64,000 nucleotides of DNA, from assembly GCA_947470805.1 (NCBI GenBank), contig CANIVU010000037.1, positions 1-64,000 on the forward strand, written 5' to 3'. The DNA comes from Acidobacteriota bacterium. GTDB lineage: Bacteria > Acidobacteriota > Terriglobia > Bryobacterales > Bryobacteraceae. How positions within the stretch are numbered: position 1 is the stretch's first letter; each line of letters opens with the position of its first letter. Below, piece after piece: positions 8,436 to 16,790 of this stretch. Made by a program: the position numbers and the translations under genes. The notes under the pieces were generated by a model. The model did not search any database and was not told where the DNA came from. It saw nothing but the letters and a program-made list of their open reading frames with translations.

Positions 8436-10244
8436 TTACTTGCCGGTGGTGCCGATTACGATTTCCACGCGGCGGTTTTTGGCACGGCCCTCGTCGGTAG
8501 AGTTGGGCGCAACCGGGTTCTGCTGGCCGTGGGCGAAGATGCGGACACGACCTTCGGGGAAGCTGAGCGAGGATTGGCCTTCGAGCCAGGTTTTGACGGC
8601 GAAGGCGCGGGATTCGCTGAGCTGCATGTTGGCGTTGGCGTCACCGACGGAGTCGGTATGGCCATGGATTTCGACGGCGGTGGAGCCGGCGACGAGGAGG
8701 TCCTTCATCATTTGATCGAGGTCGGTTTTGGCGCTCGCGGTGAAGGTGTTCTTGCCGGTGTCGAAAGTGATGTTCCAGGCCTTGCGGCTGACGACGTTGG
8801 TGAGCTTGTCGCTGGTGTTGAACTGCGGGACGGAGGCCGGGGACATGGCGCCGGAGCGGGAGGCGATGGCGGCGATGTAGGAGGTATCGAGGATCTGGTC
8901 CACCGCGGGGTAGTTGGGGACGAGATCGGGATACTGCTTCACGACGATGTCTCCGAAGACCGTGTAGGTGGCGGCGAAGAGGTTGGCCGCGCCTTTGACC
9001 ATGCCGTAGAGGAGGAGGTTGTCCGCCAGGTTGTTGACCGACGAGCCGCCGAGTTCGACCTGGAGGCCCTGTTTGTCGGGTTCGATGACGCCGTTGTAGT
9101 AGCGCTCCCAGTAGTTATAGTCGGCATTGGCTTCGTGGTAAACAGCCGTGGAGATTTGGGCGGCGTGCTTGAGGGCGGCGGGGTGGGCCTTGACCTGATC
9201 GCCGCCATCGAAGGTGGCTTTCAGCATGCCTTCGACGGTGGAGCGGTTGTCCTGCATCCAGCGATCGATGCCGATGATGGTGTTGGGCATCTGGCTGGAG
9301 TACTCCTTGGTGGAGACGATGGAGACGAGGCCGCCCTTTTTCTTGGCTACGTTGACGTCGCCGGGGGTCCAGGTGACGACGCCGTTGACGCAGACGTTCT
9401 TGGTTTCACCAGTCTTTTTGCCCTTGTCGACGACGGCGCGTTTTTCGCAGTAGCCGGAGATGTATTTTTCGCCGGCGTCAATGTAGTCGCTGGCGGCGAC
9501 CCAGTTGAGGCATTTGGGGTCGTAGGTTTTTTCGTCGGGGTTGTTGCAGAGGCTGTTATCGCCGAGCCATTTGAGGGCGATGTTCCAATCGCCGTCGCGG
9601 AGGTAGCCGGCGACGAGCCCGCCACGGGAGGCGGCAGGGTTCTGTTTCCAGGCGGGCGGGCCCATGAACTTGTCTTCGCCGCGGGAGTAGCCGGCGGAGC
9701 CGATGACTTTGGCGGTGTAATCGGGGCCGAGCTTCTTGAGCGTGTCGTTTAAGCCTTTGAGGAAGGTGGCGGCGCCGTCGCCCATGATGGCGACGAAGTG
9801 GGCACCTTTGGTGGGTTGTTTATTGCCGTTTTTGAGTTCGGTGGCGAAGGCGACGAGGGCTTCCTGCATTTTGCCGGAGTCGTCTTCGCGTACGAAGCGG
9901 AGGTTGACGCCCTCCTTACACATGAAGCTGCCGTCGGTGGATTGGGGTCCGCCGGCGGCGAACATGAGGCCCATTTGGGCGTTCCAGGCCCAGTGGTAGA
10001 AACGGACTTCGGGCTTGTCGTCGCAGCCGCGTTTGGAGCCGGGGAGGTTCGTCGCGGCGACGTTCGAGGTTTGGGACCCGGAGACGGTTGGGAGGTCGAT
10101 CCGGCCAACGTCGACGGAGGAGCGCACTTTGGCGCTGGGGATTAATTTATCGAGGAGTCCGTACTCCTTGAGGGTGTATCCAACGATACCGGCGCCGAGG
10201 GCGAATATGAGTACCCAGCCGCCTTTTTCGATCTTCACAGCCAT
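8436..10244 (-). CDS. Membrane-anchored substrate-binding protein fused to an OmpA domain
   Basis: 602 residues from MAVKIEKGGW; the longer frame to 10343 overlaps the end of pspA and is not preferred. Domains: membrane helix at about 9-27 (not a lipoprotein box), a linker, then a large NitT/TauT-like periplasmic binding domain (about 65-470) with FYHWAWNAQMGLMFA and VAIMGDGAATFLKGLNDTL. The C-terminal OmpA/MotB-type domain (about 485-602) has the peptidoglycan-binding pattern HGHTDSVGD, LSESRA, RVRIFAHGQ and GRAKNRRVEI. The solute receptor is therefore tethered to the inner membrane at one end and should hold peptidoglycan at the other, which is unusual for an ABC receptor. Its genome-annotation name would be phosphate ABC transporter substrate-binding/OmpA family protein. 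The ligand is not inferable. Confidence 0.88.
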   Translation of the reverse strand: MAVKIEKGGWVLIFALGAGIVGYTLKEYGLLDKLIPSAKVRSSVDVGRIDLPTVSGSQTSNVAATNLPGSKRGCDDKPEVRFYHWAWNAQMGLMFAAGGPQSTDGSFMCKEGVNLRFVREDDSGKMQEALVAFATELKNGNKQPTKGAHFVAIMGDGAATFLKGLNDTLKKLGPDYTAKVIGSAGYSRGEDKFMGPPAWKQNPAASRGGLVAGYLRDGDWNIALKWLGDNSLCNNPDEKTYDPKCLNWVAASDYIDAGEKYISGYCEKRAVVDKGKKTGETKNVCVNGVVTWTPGDVNVAKKKGGLVSIVSTKEYSSQMPNTIIGIDRWMQDNRSTVEGMLKATFDGGDQVKAHPAALKHAAQISTAVYHEANADYNYWERYYNGVIEPDKQGLQVELGGSSVNNLADNLLLYGMVKGAANLFAATYTVFGDIVVKQYPDLVPNYPAVDQILDTSYIAAIASRSGAMSPASVPQFNTSDKLTNVVSRKAWNITFDTGKNTFTASAKTDLDQMMKDLLVAGSTAVEIHGHTDSVGDANANMQLSESRAFAVKTWLEGQSSLSFPEGRVRIFAHGQQNPVAPNSTDEGRAKNRRVEIVIGTTGK

Positions 10245-10311
10245 AATTTTTTCCTGTCTCCTTTTAAGGAACACACGCACAACGGACTTGCTCCGGCCCG
10301 GCCTGTGCGCT

Positions 10312-11043
10312 TTAGAGGGACTTCTCGCCTTCGCGGCCGCCAATGGTCTTGTCGGGCGTGGCTGCGCCGGCCTGCGGCGACACCATGCCCATTTCGACTT
10401 TGAACTGTTTCAGCAGTTCGTTGGCTTGCAGCTTTTCGGCTTCTTTTTCGATCTCGAAGCGTTGCTGATCGACGTTGCTGAGCGCCATGTCCATGCGCGC
10501 TTCGTTGACGGCGGTTTGCTCTTCGATCTTGCGGACCATTTCGTCGTGTGTCTGGCTAACGCCGGCCACTTCAAACTGCTCCATGGCGTCGGCAACTTTG
10601 GATTGCCACTGGGATCGGCGATTGTCGCGAATGGCATTCATGGCTTCGCGTGTTTTGCGTTCTTTTTCCCGCAGGAACGCCTGTTTGACCATCATCGCTT
10701 TTTCGAAAGCGGCTTTAGCCGCGCCCAACTGGCCACCAGTCCGAGCCAGGGCGGAGCGCGTTTGTTCCAACTGCGCCGCGAACGTCGCTGCGATATCGTC
10801 ACGGCCGGCCTGGATGGCGGCCTTGGTCTTCGAGGTCAGTTCGACAACTTCGGCTTTGTACTTCGCCTCTTCCTTTTCGAGAAGCGTGGCGTTCGCCTTG
10901 ACCATGGCGATGGACTCGTTCATTCGCGGGACCTGATCGTTCATGTCGCGAATGTTCTGTTCGAGGATGATCTCGGGGTTTTCGGCAACCGAGATGAAGA
11001 AACCTACGAACGAGCGGATGACTCTGGAGAGCCTGTTAAACAT
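10312..11043 (-). CDS. pspA: PspA/IM30 family membrane-stress protein
   Basis: 243 residues, close to the usual PspA/Vipp1 size. It has the family start MFNRLSRVIRSFVGFF followed by NPEIILEQNIRDMNDQVPRM, then almost continuous coiled coil (about 25-215) with Glu/Lys/Arg/Ala heptads. PspA-family proteins assemble on the cytoplasmic face of a damaged inner membrane (ESCRT-III-like) and limit proton leakage. The last 25 residues are Gly/Pro-rich and divergent. It starts three bases after the upstream coiled-coil gene and is followed by the transporter genes after 67 bases. No PspF-type sigma54 activator or PspBC lies nearby, so control must differ from Escherichia coli. Confidence 0.9.
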   Translation of the reverse strand: MFNRLSRVIRSFVGFFISVAENPEIILEQNIRDMNDQVPRMNESIAMVKANATLLEKEEAKYKAEVVELTSKTKAAIQAGRDDIAATFAAQLEQTRSALARTGGQLGAAKAAFEKAMMVKQAFLREKERKTREAMNAIRDNRRSQWQSKVADAMEQFEVAGVSQTHDEMVRKIEEQTAVNEARMDMALSNVDQQRFEIEKEAEKLQANELLKQFKVEMGMVSPQAGAATPDKTIGGREGEKSL

Positions 11044-11046
11044 GAC

Positions 11047-11739
11047 TTATTCACTGCCCTTTCCCCGTGCAGCTGTCGTAATGGGGTTGTCCGTTACGAA
11101 GTATGATACGCAATCTGCGATTTTTTGTTCCTCAAGTTGCTTCTGTATCCGCCAGGAGGCGAAGGCCTCCTTCTGCTTTTCCACTTCGGCGAGGTTGGCC
11201 TGGAGGCGGGCTTTTTGTTCGGCGACGAATTTATCGAGGTCGGCTTGGATCTTCCGATTTTCTTCGACCTTTTTCGCTTCGATGTCTTCGACGGACTTCT
11301 GGCGAACGCGTTCGAAGGCGTCGAGGGCCTGATCGCGCTTGATGGCGTCCTGGATCACTTCCTGGATTTTGACGCCGGCGGCTTCGAGGGCGACGAGGAT
11401 GGAACCTTTCTTCACTTCGCCGGGCATGGCGCGGATATGCTCGCTATTGAGCATGTCGGCCACTTTGAGAATGCTGTAGCCGTGGAGAGGCGTGGCGATT
11501 TCGGCGGCATTGTAGATGTCGGCGAAAGTGGCGAGGTTGCCCGAGGCGACGGCGGCTGCGGGCTTATCGAATTTGATGGCCGGCGGGGGCGGGGTGACCG
11601 CGACCTGCATGGGCGGCTTCATCTGGGCCGCGATCTGGGCGATGGCGTCGGCGGCGTTACCAGGAGGGGGCGGAGCCTGTTCGGGCTGGTTCTCCCCTTC
11701 GACGGTCACGAAGTATTCGTACCACTTCTTTTCAGGCAT
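11047..11739 (-). CDS. Coiled-coil protein, first gene of the PspA operon
   Basis: 230 residues from MPEKKWYEYF. Three parts are visible: an N-terminal Pro/Ala-rich stretch (about 15-70), a globular helical segment with NLATFADIYNAAEI and HGYSILKVADMLNSEHI (about 80-145), and a charged coiled coil (about 150-215). No signal peptide or membrane helix. I do not recognise the family. The middle segment may bind a partner and the coiled coil may join the PspA polymer. On the minus strand CACAAT lies ten bases before the ATG, consistent with the operon promoter and a nearly leaderless transcript. The adjacent gene is pspA. Confidence 0.75.
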   Translation of the reverse strand: MPEKKWYEYFVTVEGENQPEQAPPPPGNAADAIAQIAAQMKPPMQVAVTPPPPAIKFDKPAAAVASGNLATFADIYNAAEIATPLHGYSILKVADMLNSEHIRAMPGEVKKGSILVALEAAGVKIQEVIQDAIKRDQALDAFERVRQKSVEDIEAKKVEENRKIQADLDKFVAEQKARLQANLAEVEKQKEAFASWRIQKQLEEQKIADCVSYFVTDNPITTAARGKGSE

Positions 11740-11771
11740 AGCACTAGCTATTGTGCCACGGGAAACGGAAG

Positions 11772-11803
11772 CGGCCCGCCATCTCGAAAAGAGGGGCGGG
11801 CCG
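11772..11803 (-). terminator. Hairpin after rpsT
   Basis: Nine-base perfect stem CGGCCCGCC/GGCGGGCCG (11772-11780 with 11795-11803) and a 14-base loop, just downstream of rpsT on its strand. The following bases are only moderately T-rich. It probably separates rpsT from the PspA operon. Confidence 0.55.
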
Positions 11804-11825
11804 AAGAAACTTTCGACGAAGGGTG

Positions 11826-12095
11826 TTAGGCGGCCTGGAGCTTGCGGAGGCGCAGTGCGATGCGGCTCTTGTAGCGGGCAGCGGTGTTCTTCTTGATGAC
11901 GCCCCACTTGGCGGCGCGGTCAACGATGGAGAAGGTATGGGGAACGATGGCCGAGGCACCGTTGGCATCCTTTGCTTCCATGAGACGGCGGAGGGCCTTC
12001 AGGCCTGTGCGGAGACGGGACCGGCGAGCGTTATTGATTACAGTTTGCCGCTCGGTCATCCGAACGCGCTTCAGAGCTGATACGTGGTTTGCCAT
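11826..12095 (-). CDS. rpsT: 30S ribosomal protein S20
   Basis: 89 residues, the usual length for S20. It begins MANHVSALKRVRMTERQ and has the helical, Arg/Lys-rich family pattern ending YKSRIALRLRKLQAA. S20 binds the 5' domain of 16S rRNA early in 30S assembly. A minus-strand extended -10 (TGCTATTCT, hexamer 12116-12121) and an AAAGG ribosome-binding site lie upstream, so unlike many neighbours it has a normal leader. It is divergent from the SMP-30-like gene, with the two -10 elements about 20 bases apart. Confidence 0.95.
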   Translation of the reverse strand: MANHVSALKRVRMTERQTVINNARRSRLRTGLKALRRLMEAKDANGASAIVPHTFSIVDRAAKWGVIKKNTAARYKSRIALRLRKLQAA

Positions 12096-12137
12096 ATTAC
12101 ACTAATTCGCCTTTCAGAATAGCACAGGGCGCGGGCA

Positions 12138-12146
12138 TGCTACAAC
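12138..12146 (+). promoter_or_regulatory. Extended -10 before the SMP-30-like gene
   Basis: TGCTACAAC ends six bases before the ATG at 12153, which places the expected transcription start at or next to the start codon. Confidence 0.5.
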
Positions 12147-12152
12147 AGAGCG

Positions 12153-13103
12153 ATGCAAGTCTTTGAGGCAACGCCCTTTTTCACACCCGCTACGGCGGGG
12201 TTGCGTTTTCTGCCGGAAGGTCCGCGCGTCCTTCAAAATTATCCCACGGTGGATCCGGTCTTAGGGTGGGTGGCGATTCAGGAGTCGTTTGAGGTGCTGC
12301 CGGGGAGCGTCAATTTGTTGAACTTGCGGACGCTGGAGAACGAGTCGCACCCGGTACCGGGAAGGGTGGGGTTCTTTGTGGAGACGGACCGGCCGGGGGT
12401 GCTGGTGTTGGGCTTGGAGCGGAGCTTGGTGTTGTATGACCTGGTGGCGCGTCAGTTAGTGGGGACGCCGTTTGTGGTGACTGAGGACGAGCGGGTGGTG
12501 ATTAACGACGGCTACGCGGTGGAGGGCGGGGTGCTGTTCGGGACGAAGCATACGACGTTCAAGGAACGGATTGCCTGTATGTATTTGTTTGAGACGGCGA
12601 CGCGGACGTTGCACACGCTACATTCCGAGCAGATTTGCGCGAACGGGAAGTTTCTGTTTCCGGGCGGGCTGGTGGATATTGATTCGCCGAACAAGACGTT
12701 GGATTTTTATGCGTATGACGCGGTGGGGAAGAAGCTGGGGGAGCGGCGGATTATTGCGGACTTCCGGGATACGGCGTTGTTTCCTGATGGACTGCGGCCG
12801 GGGCCGGACGGGGAGTCGGTTATTGTGGCTTTTTATAATCCGGAGATGGTGGCGGAGGGGTTGGCGCGGGAGTTTCGGATTCGGGATGGGGAGATTTTGA
12901 GCGAGTGGCGGTTGGCGGGGTCGCCGAGGGTGACTTGCCCGGAGGTATTGCGGCTGGATGGGCGAGTGAAGGTGCTGTTTACGACGGCTGTTGAGGGGAT
13001 GGACCCGGCGGTGCCGTTGGCGGGGACGATGTTTGTGGGGGATACGGCTTATTTGGAAGTTCCGGCGGGGCCGCCGTTGGTGGATGCGGGGGCGTGGGTT
13101 TAG
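12153..13103 (+). CDS. SMP-30/gluconolactonase-like beta-propeller protein
   Basis: 316 residues, with no signal peptide. The second half has the propeller pattern of the SMP-30/LRE family: YLFETATRTLHTLH, FYAYDAVGKKLGERRII, LFPDGLRPGPDGESVIVAFYNPEMV and SPRVTCPEVLRLDG. Family members hydrolyse sugar lactones or related esters and bind a divalent metal. Here the PDGLRPGPDG segment carries the expected Asp of the substrate/metal region, but I cannot confirm the full metal site. The last four bases overlap the stop of the convergent diadenylate-cyclase-like gene. Its physiological substrate is unknown. Confidence 0.75.
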   Translation: MQVFEATPFFTPATAGLRFLPEGPRVLQNYPTVDPVLGWVAIQESFEVLPGSVNLLNLRTLENESHPVPGRVGFFVETDRPGVLVLGLERSLVLYDLVARQLVGTPFVVTEDERVVINDGYAVEGGVLFGTKHTTFKERIACMYLFETATRTLHTLHSEQICANGKFLFPGGLVDIDSPNKTLDFYAYDAVGKKLGERRIIADFRDTALFPDGLRPGPDGESVIVAFYNPEMVAEGLAREFRIRDGEILSEWRLAGSPRVTCPEVLRLDGRVKVLFTTAVEGMDPAVPLAGTMFVGDTAYLEVPAGPPLVDAGAWV

Positions 13104-14101
13104 AGCAGAAACGCTTCGATGCGGTGGGCGCGGACCATCTGCCGTTTGGGGGACCAGCCGAAGACGGTGAAGCGGCCGTCCTGGGAGGCGACGAGGGCGA
13201 AGGCGTCCTGCTGGTCCTGGGCGAACTGGGCGGCGGAGAGGTGGCGGGTGCCGCCGAGTTGGGTGGGGTGGACGATTTGCAGTTCGGAGCCTTCGATGAG
13301 TTCGGAGGCGGCGACTTGATCGACACGCGGAGCGTTTTCACGGCGGGTGATTTTGGCGCCGAAGCCGAGAAGTTCGTTGCGGTCTGTGATGATTGTCGCG
13401 CCATCGACGGCGGTGAGGCCGGCGATGGTTTCCACGTCTTCGCCGTGGGAGCCCGGGGCGATGCGGTAGGTCATGGGTTGAACGATGGATTCGCGCCAGG
13501 TGTCGCTATCGGCGGGCACCACGAGGAGGGCGCCGCCGCGGCGGTGCTTGCGCATGGAGACGGCGAGTTCGATTAAGAGCGTGGCGGATTCGTCCTGGCC
13601 GAGGAGGGTCTTAATGATGGCCGGGCTGCCAGCGGGCATGATGGCGGTGCGGAGGAATTTGGCCTGGTCGGCTTCGAGGACGGCGAGGTTGGCGTATTTG
13701 TGGACGTCGTCGTGGCCGCGTTGTTTGACGACGATGAGGCCGGGGGCGACGACTTCGAGAACGAAGCAGCCTTTGGGAAGTGGGCGGGTGGCGCCCCAGA
13801 CGTAGAGTTCGTCGCCATCGGCGAGGACGCCCAGGTGGATGCCGGGACGTTCGACGGCGGGGGCGAGGCGGGCGAGGGATTCGGGTTCGAGGGGAAGGCG
13901 GCGATCGAAGAGGATGGGGCTGGGGGATTCTTCGGGTGTGAGGTAGGCGAGCGAGATGGTGGGGGTGAAGCCTTCTTCGCGGCGGAGGCTGGCCCAGAAG
14001 GCGGCGTCGAGGAGGCGGACGAGGGCGGGTTCGGGGATGCCGGGGAAGTGGGTGTGGATTTGGGCGGCGATGCGGCGGACTACTGGGAGTTCGTTCGGCA
14101 T
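13100..14101 (-). CDS. Diadenylate-cyclase-fold protein, probable sensor type (DACNV-like)
   Basis: 333 residues. Residues 225-330 resemble a DisA_N/DAC domain: VDGATIITDRNELLGFGAKI (DGA at 233-235) and GTRHLSAAQFAQDQQDAFALVASQDGRFTVF. True c-di-AMP synthases carry DGA and RHR; here RHR is RHL (286-288), so synthesis is uncertain and a nucleotide-sensing role is possible. The N-terminal part (about 20-180) matches the associated DACNV-type domain layout, with ISLAYL, HLGVLADGDELYVWG and LIVVKQRGHDDVHKYANLAVL. No membrane segment. A TATACT hexamer and an AAAGG site precede the ATG. I am fairly sure of the fold, less so of activity. Confidence 0.72.
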   Translation of the reverse strand: MPNELPVVRRIAAQIHTHFPGIPEPALVRLLDAAFWASLRREEGFTPTISLAYLTPEESPSPILFDRRLPLEPESLARLAPAVERPGIHLGVLADGDELYVWGATRPLPKGCFVLEVVAPGLIVVKQRGHDDVHKYANLAVLEADQAKFLRTAIMPAGSPAIIKTLLGQDESATLLIELAVSMRKHRRGGALLVVPADSDTWRESIVQPMTYRIAPGSHGEDVETIAGLTAVDGATIITDRNELLGFGAKITRRENAPRVDQVAASELIEGSELQIVHPTQLGGTRHLSAAQFAQDQQDAFALVASQDGRFTVFGWSPKRQMVRAHRIEAFLL

Positions 14102-14205
14102 TAGATATGGCCTTTCACAGTATAGAGGGCGGGCCGGGGGCGTTTTCTATGACAAATGGAAGAAAGGGGCCAAGGGTGGCTGTCCCCTTATTAGGAAAAG
14201 TGATA

Positions 14206-15666
14206 TTAGCGGAGGGGGAGGAGCCAGATTTCCTGGGAGTCGCGGCCGGCGGTTAGGGCGATCGTCTTGCCGTCGGGGCTGATGCTGGCGCCGGGTTGGC
14301 GGTTGTTGGGGAGGGCGGATTTTATTTCGCCGTTGGGGGTTCGGTGGATCAACTCGTTGGCGCGGATGGCGTGGGTGGGGGACAGCCATTCGGTAATGCC
14401 TTCGGGGGGGCCTTGGGCGGGTTGGCTGGATTGGTCTTTCCAGGTGGCGCCGTCGAGATAGATGTAGCCGGTGGGCGTGGGGTGGAAGTCGTGGCCTTTG
14501 TAGGGGCCGCCGATTTCGGCTTGCAGAGGTTTGGTCTTTTTGGTGGCGAGGTCGTATTCGAAAAGGCCGCCGCGGCCTTTGCCGTCGCTGCCGCTGAGGA
14601 GCAGCGCCTGGCCGCCGGCACTCCATTTGACTCGTTCGATGTGCGCCATTTTTACTGGTTGTTCGAGTTCTTCCTCGTTAGATAAATTTCGGATGACGAC
14701 GGCTCGGGATTCTTCGCCGAAGTTTTCGGTGCCGCGGCGGGAGAGGTAGGCCAGGCGTTTGCCGTCGGGGGAGAAGCTGGGGGCGAGGTTGCGGTTGGGA
14801 TATTGGATGGACGCACGGCGGGCGGTTTTGGTGATGTTGGTGACGTCGGCGAGGAAGACGTCGCTTGATCCGGTGCGGAGGCCGTAGATGAGTTGGAATT
14901 GGTTGGTGATGCCGAGGGGCAGGGCGCGGCCGAGGCCTTTGGCTATGACTTTAGGGGCGCCGGTGGGGATGGGGCGTTCGATGAGGTCGTTGTCGGAGAG
15001 GTAGATGATCGATTTGCCGTTGGGGGCGTAGAGGGGGAAGAGATGGTTGCCGGGTTCGGGGGTGATTTGTTTTTCAGTCGAGCCGTCGAGGGAGAGGGAG
15101 TAGATGGTTCGTTGGGTGGTGGAGCCGGGGGCGAAGGAGTCGTAGATGAGCGTCTGGCCGTCCGGGGAAATATCCATGCGCTTGGGGTAGACCCAGTTGA
15201 GGGAGCGGAGGATTTTGATTTCGCCGCCGGCGGCGGGGATGAGGGCGATCTGGCTGACGTTGTCTTTGCGGAAGAGGAGGGTGAGGATGTACTTGTTGTC
15301 GGGGGTCCAGGCGGTGGGTTGGACGAAGCCGGCTTCGGGGTTTTTGAAGAGGGTTTTGGGCTGGCCGCCGGTGATGGGGAGGACGCGGAGTTCGTAGAAG
15401 CCTTCGTCGTTGAACCAGGCGTAGGCGAGGGATTGGGAATCGCGGGAGAAGGCGGAGAAGTAGGCGAACTCTTTGCCGCGGGCGGCGGTGAGGAGGGTGG
15501 ATTGGCCGGTGGCTGTGGCGCGGATGGCGAGATTGGCGTGTTCGACGAGGCTGACGTATTTGCCGTCAGGGGACGGGGCGCCGAGGAGGGTGACGGAGGA
15601 ATCGGTAAAGAGCGGCCTCGGCGCGGCGCTTAGCAGCACCGAGGCCAGTAGGAGATAACGAATCAC
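14206..15666 (-). CDS. Exported TolB-like beta-propeller protein
   Basis: 486 residues from GTG at 15666 (VIRYLLLASVLLSAAPR, a clear signal peptide); the longer in-frame extension upstream is not protein-like. Repeated WD/PD40 blades carry SPDGKYVSL, SRDSQSLAYAWF, SPDGQTLIYDSF, APNGKSIIYLS, SPDGKRLAYLS and SPDGKTIALTAG. This is the propeller that precedes hydrolase domains in S9 peptidases, but here it stands alone, with no alpha/beta hydrolase at the C-terminus. It probably acts as a periplasmic binding or sensing scaffold. TACGCT lies six bases before the GTG. The neighbouring S9 peptidase at 19.5 kb is similar in its propeller half. Confidence 0.8.
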   Translation of the reverse strand: MIRYLLLASVLLSAAPRPLFTDSSVTLLGAPSPDGKYVSLVEHANLAIRATATGQSTLLTAARGKEFAYFSAFSRDSQSLAYAWFNDEGFYELRVLPITGGQPKTLFKNPEAGFVQPTAWTPDNKYILTLLFRKDNVSQIALIPAAGGEIKILRSLNWVYPKRMDISPDGQTLIYDSFAPGSTTQRTIYSLSLDGSTEKQITPEPGNHLFPLYAPNGKSIIYLSDNDLIERPIPTGAPKVIAKGLGRALPLGITNQFQLIYGLRTGSSDVFLADVTNITKTARRASIQYPNRNLAPSFSPDGKRLAYLSRRGTENFGEESRAVVIRNLSNEEELEQPVKMAHIERVKWSAGGQALLLSGSDGKGRGGLFEYDLATKKTKPLQAEIGGPYKGHDFHPTPTGYIYLDGATWKDQSSQPAQGPPEGITEWLSPTHAIRANELIHRTPNGEIKSALPNNRQPGASISPDGKTIALTAGRDSQEIWLLPLR

Positions 15667-15692
15667 GATACCAGCGTATACGCCGGGGTGAC

Positions 15693-16736
15693 TCAACGCA
15701 CATGCACAGCAACCTTCAGCACGTTGTCGCGCTGTTGGCTGCAAAGGTCGTAGGCTTCGCAGATGTTTTCGAGACGGAAATGATGGGTGAGCAACGGCGT
15801 GAGGTCGATGCGTTTGGATTCGACGAGGCGCATGAGGCGGAGCATCCGCTCCTTGCCGCCGGGGCAGAGTGAGGTGGTGATTGTCTTTTCGGCGAGGCCT
15901 TCGCCGAAATGGGCGACGTCGACAGAGATGGTGCGCGAGTAGACGCCGACGCTGGAGAGGGTGCCGCCGGGTTTTAAGACGGCGAGGGCATTGGAGAAGG
16001 TGTCCTGAATGCCGAGGGCTTCGATGGCGACATCGACACCGTGGACATGGGTGGCGGTGAGGATTGTCTCGAGCGACTCGGGGACGGCGAGGAGGGCATC
16101 GGTGGCGCCGAAGCGGCGGGCGACTTCGAGACGGAAGGGGTTCTTATCGATGGCGAAGACGCGGGCGGCCCCCATGAGATGGGCGCCGAGAGTGGCGCAG
16201 AGGCCGATGGGACCTTGGCCGAAGACGGCGACGTAATCCCCCAGCTTGACGGGACCACTTTCGGCGGCGGCGAAACCGGTGGAGGCGACGGCGGAGAGGA
16301 GGATGACCTGTTCGTCGGATAGGGAATCGGGAATGGGGGCGAGATTGGCCTGGGCGTAGGGGACACGGACATATTCGGCCTGGCAGCCATCGATGGTGTT
16401 GCCGAGACGCCAGCCGCCGCGTTGGCCGCCGCACTGGGCGGTGTGACCGGCGAGGCAGGATTCGCACTGGCCGCAGGGGGTGATGGCGCCGATGAGGACC
16501 CGTTGGCCGGGTTCGTATTCATAGACGCCATCCCCGAGTTCGTGAATCACGCCAACGGCTTCATGGCCGATGGTAAGGCCCGGGCGGACCGGATATTCCC
16601 CTTTCACGATATGAATATCCGATCCACCAATGGTAGTGAGCGTGACCTTCACGATGGCTTCGCCGATGCCGGGGGCGGGTATCGGTTTGTCCTCGACGGC
16701 GAAGCGACCGGAGGCCCGGAAAACGGTAGCCTTCAT
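15693..16736 (-). CDS. Zinc-dependent alcohol dehydrogenase (MDR superfamily)
   Basis: 347 residues from MKATVFRASG; GAGG sits about six bases upstream. Zinc-binding pattern GHEAVGVI (catalytic His/Glu) is followed by a structural-zinc-like segment CGQCESCLAGHTAQC. The Rossmann motif is GQGPIG. The position of the catalytic Cys is occupied within TTIGGSDIH, where the usual Cys is replaced by Gly-Ser, so zinc coordination may differ. Closest in pattern to the threonine dehydrogenase / isopropanol-type branch. It lies 55 bases downstream of the tandem Usp gene, separated by a large inverted repeat. A stress-induced redox role is plausible from context. Confidence 0.85.
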   Translation of the reverse strand: MKATVFRASGRFAVEDKPIPAPGIGEAIVKVTLTTIGGSDIHIVKGEYPVRPGLTIGHEAVGVIHELGDGVYEYEPGQRVLIGAITPCGQCESCLAGHTAQCGGQRGGWRLGNTIDGCQAEYVRVPYAQANLAPIPDSLSDEQVILLSAVASTGFAAAESGPVKLGDYVAVFGQGPIGLCATLGAHLMGAARVFAIDKNPFRLEVARRFGATDALLAVPESLETILTATHVHGVDVAIEALGIQDTFSNALAVLKPGGTLSSVGVYSRTISVDVAHFGEGLAEKTITTSLCPGGKERMLRLMRLVESKRIDLTPLLTHHFRLENICEAYDLCSQQRDNVLKVAVHVR

Positions 16737-16752
16737 ATAGACCTCGCTTTCC

Positions 16753-16788
16753 GCGTCAAATGACCCAGTGGGTCGGGTGATTTGACGC
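16753..16788. promoter_or_regulatory. Near-perfect inverted repeat between usp and the dehydrogenase
   Basis: Arms GCGTCAAATGACCC (16753-16766) and GGGTGATTTGACGC (16775-16788) pair in 13 of 14 positions across an 8-base spacer. A second perfect palindrome, GACCCA-G-TGGGTC, is nested in the centre. No U-tract follows. It may be an operator for a dimeric regulator, or an RNA hairpin modulating readthrough into the dehydrogenase gene. Confidence 0.6.
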
Positions 16789-16790
16789 AA

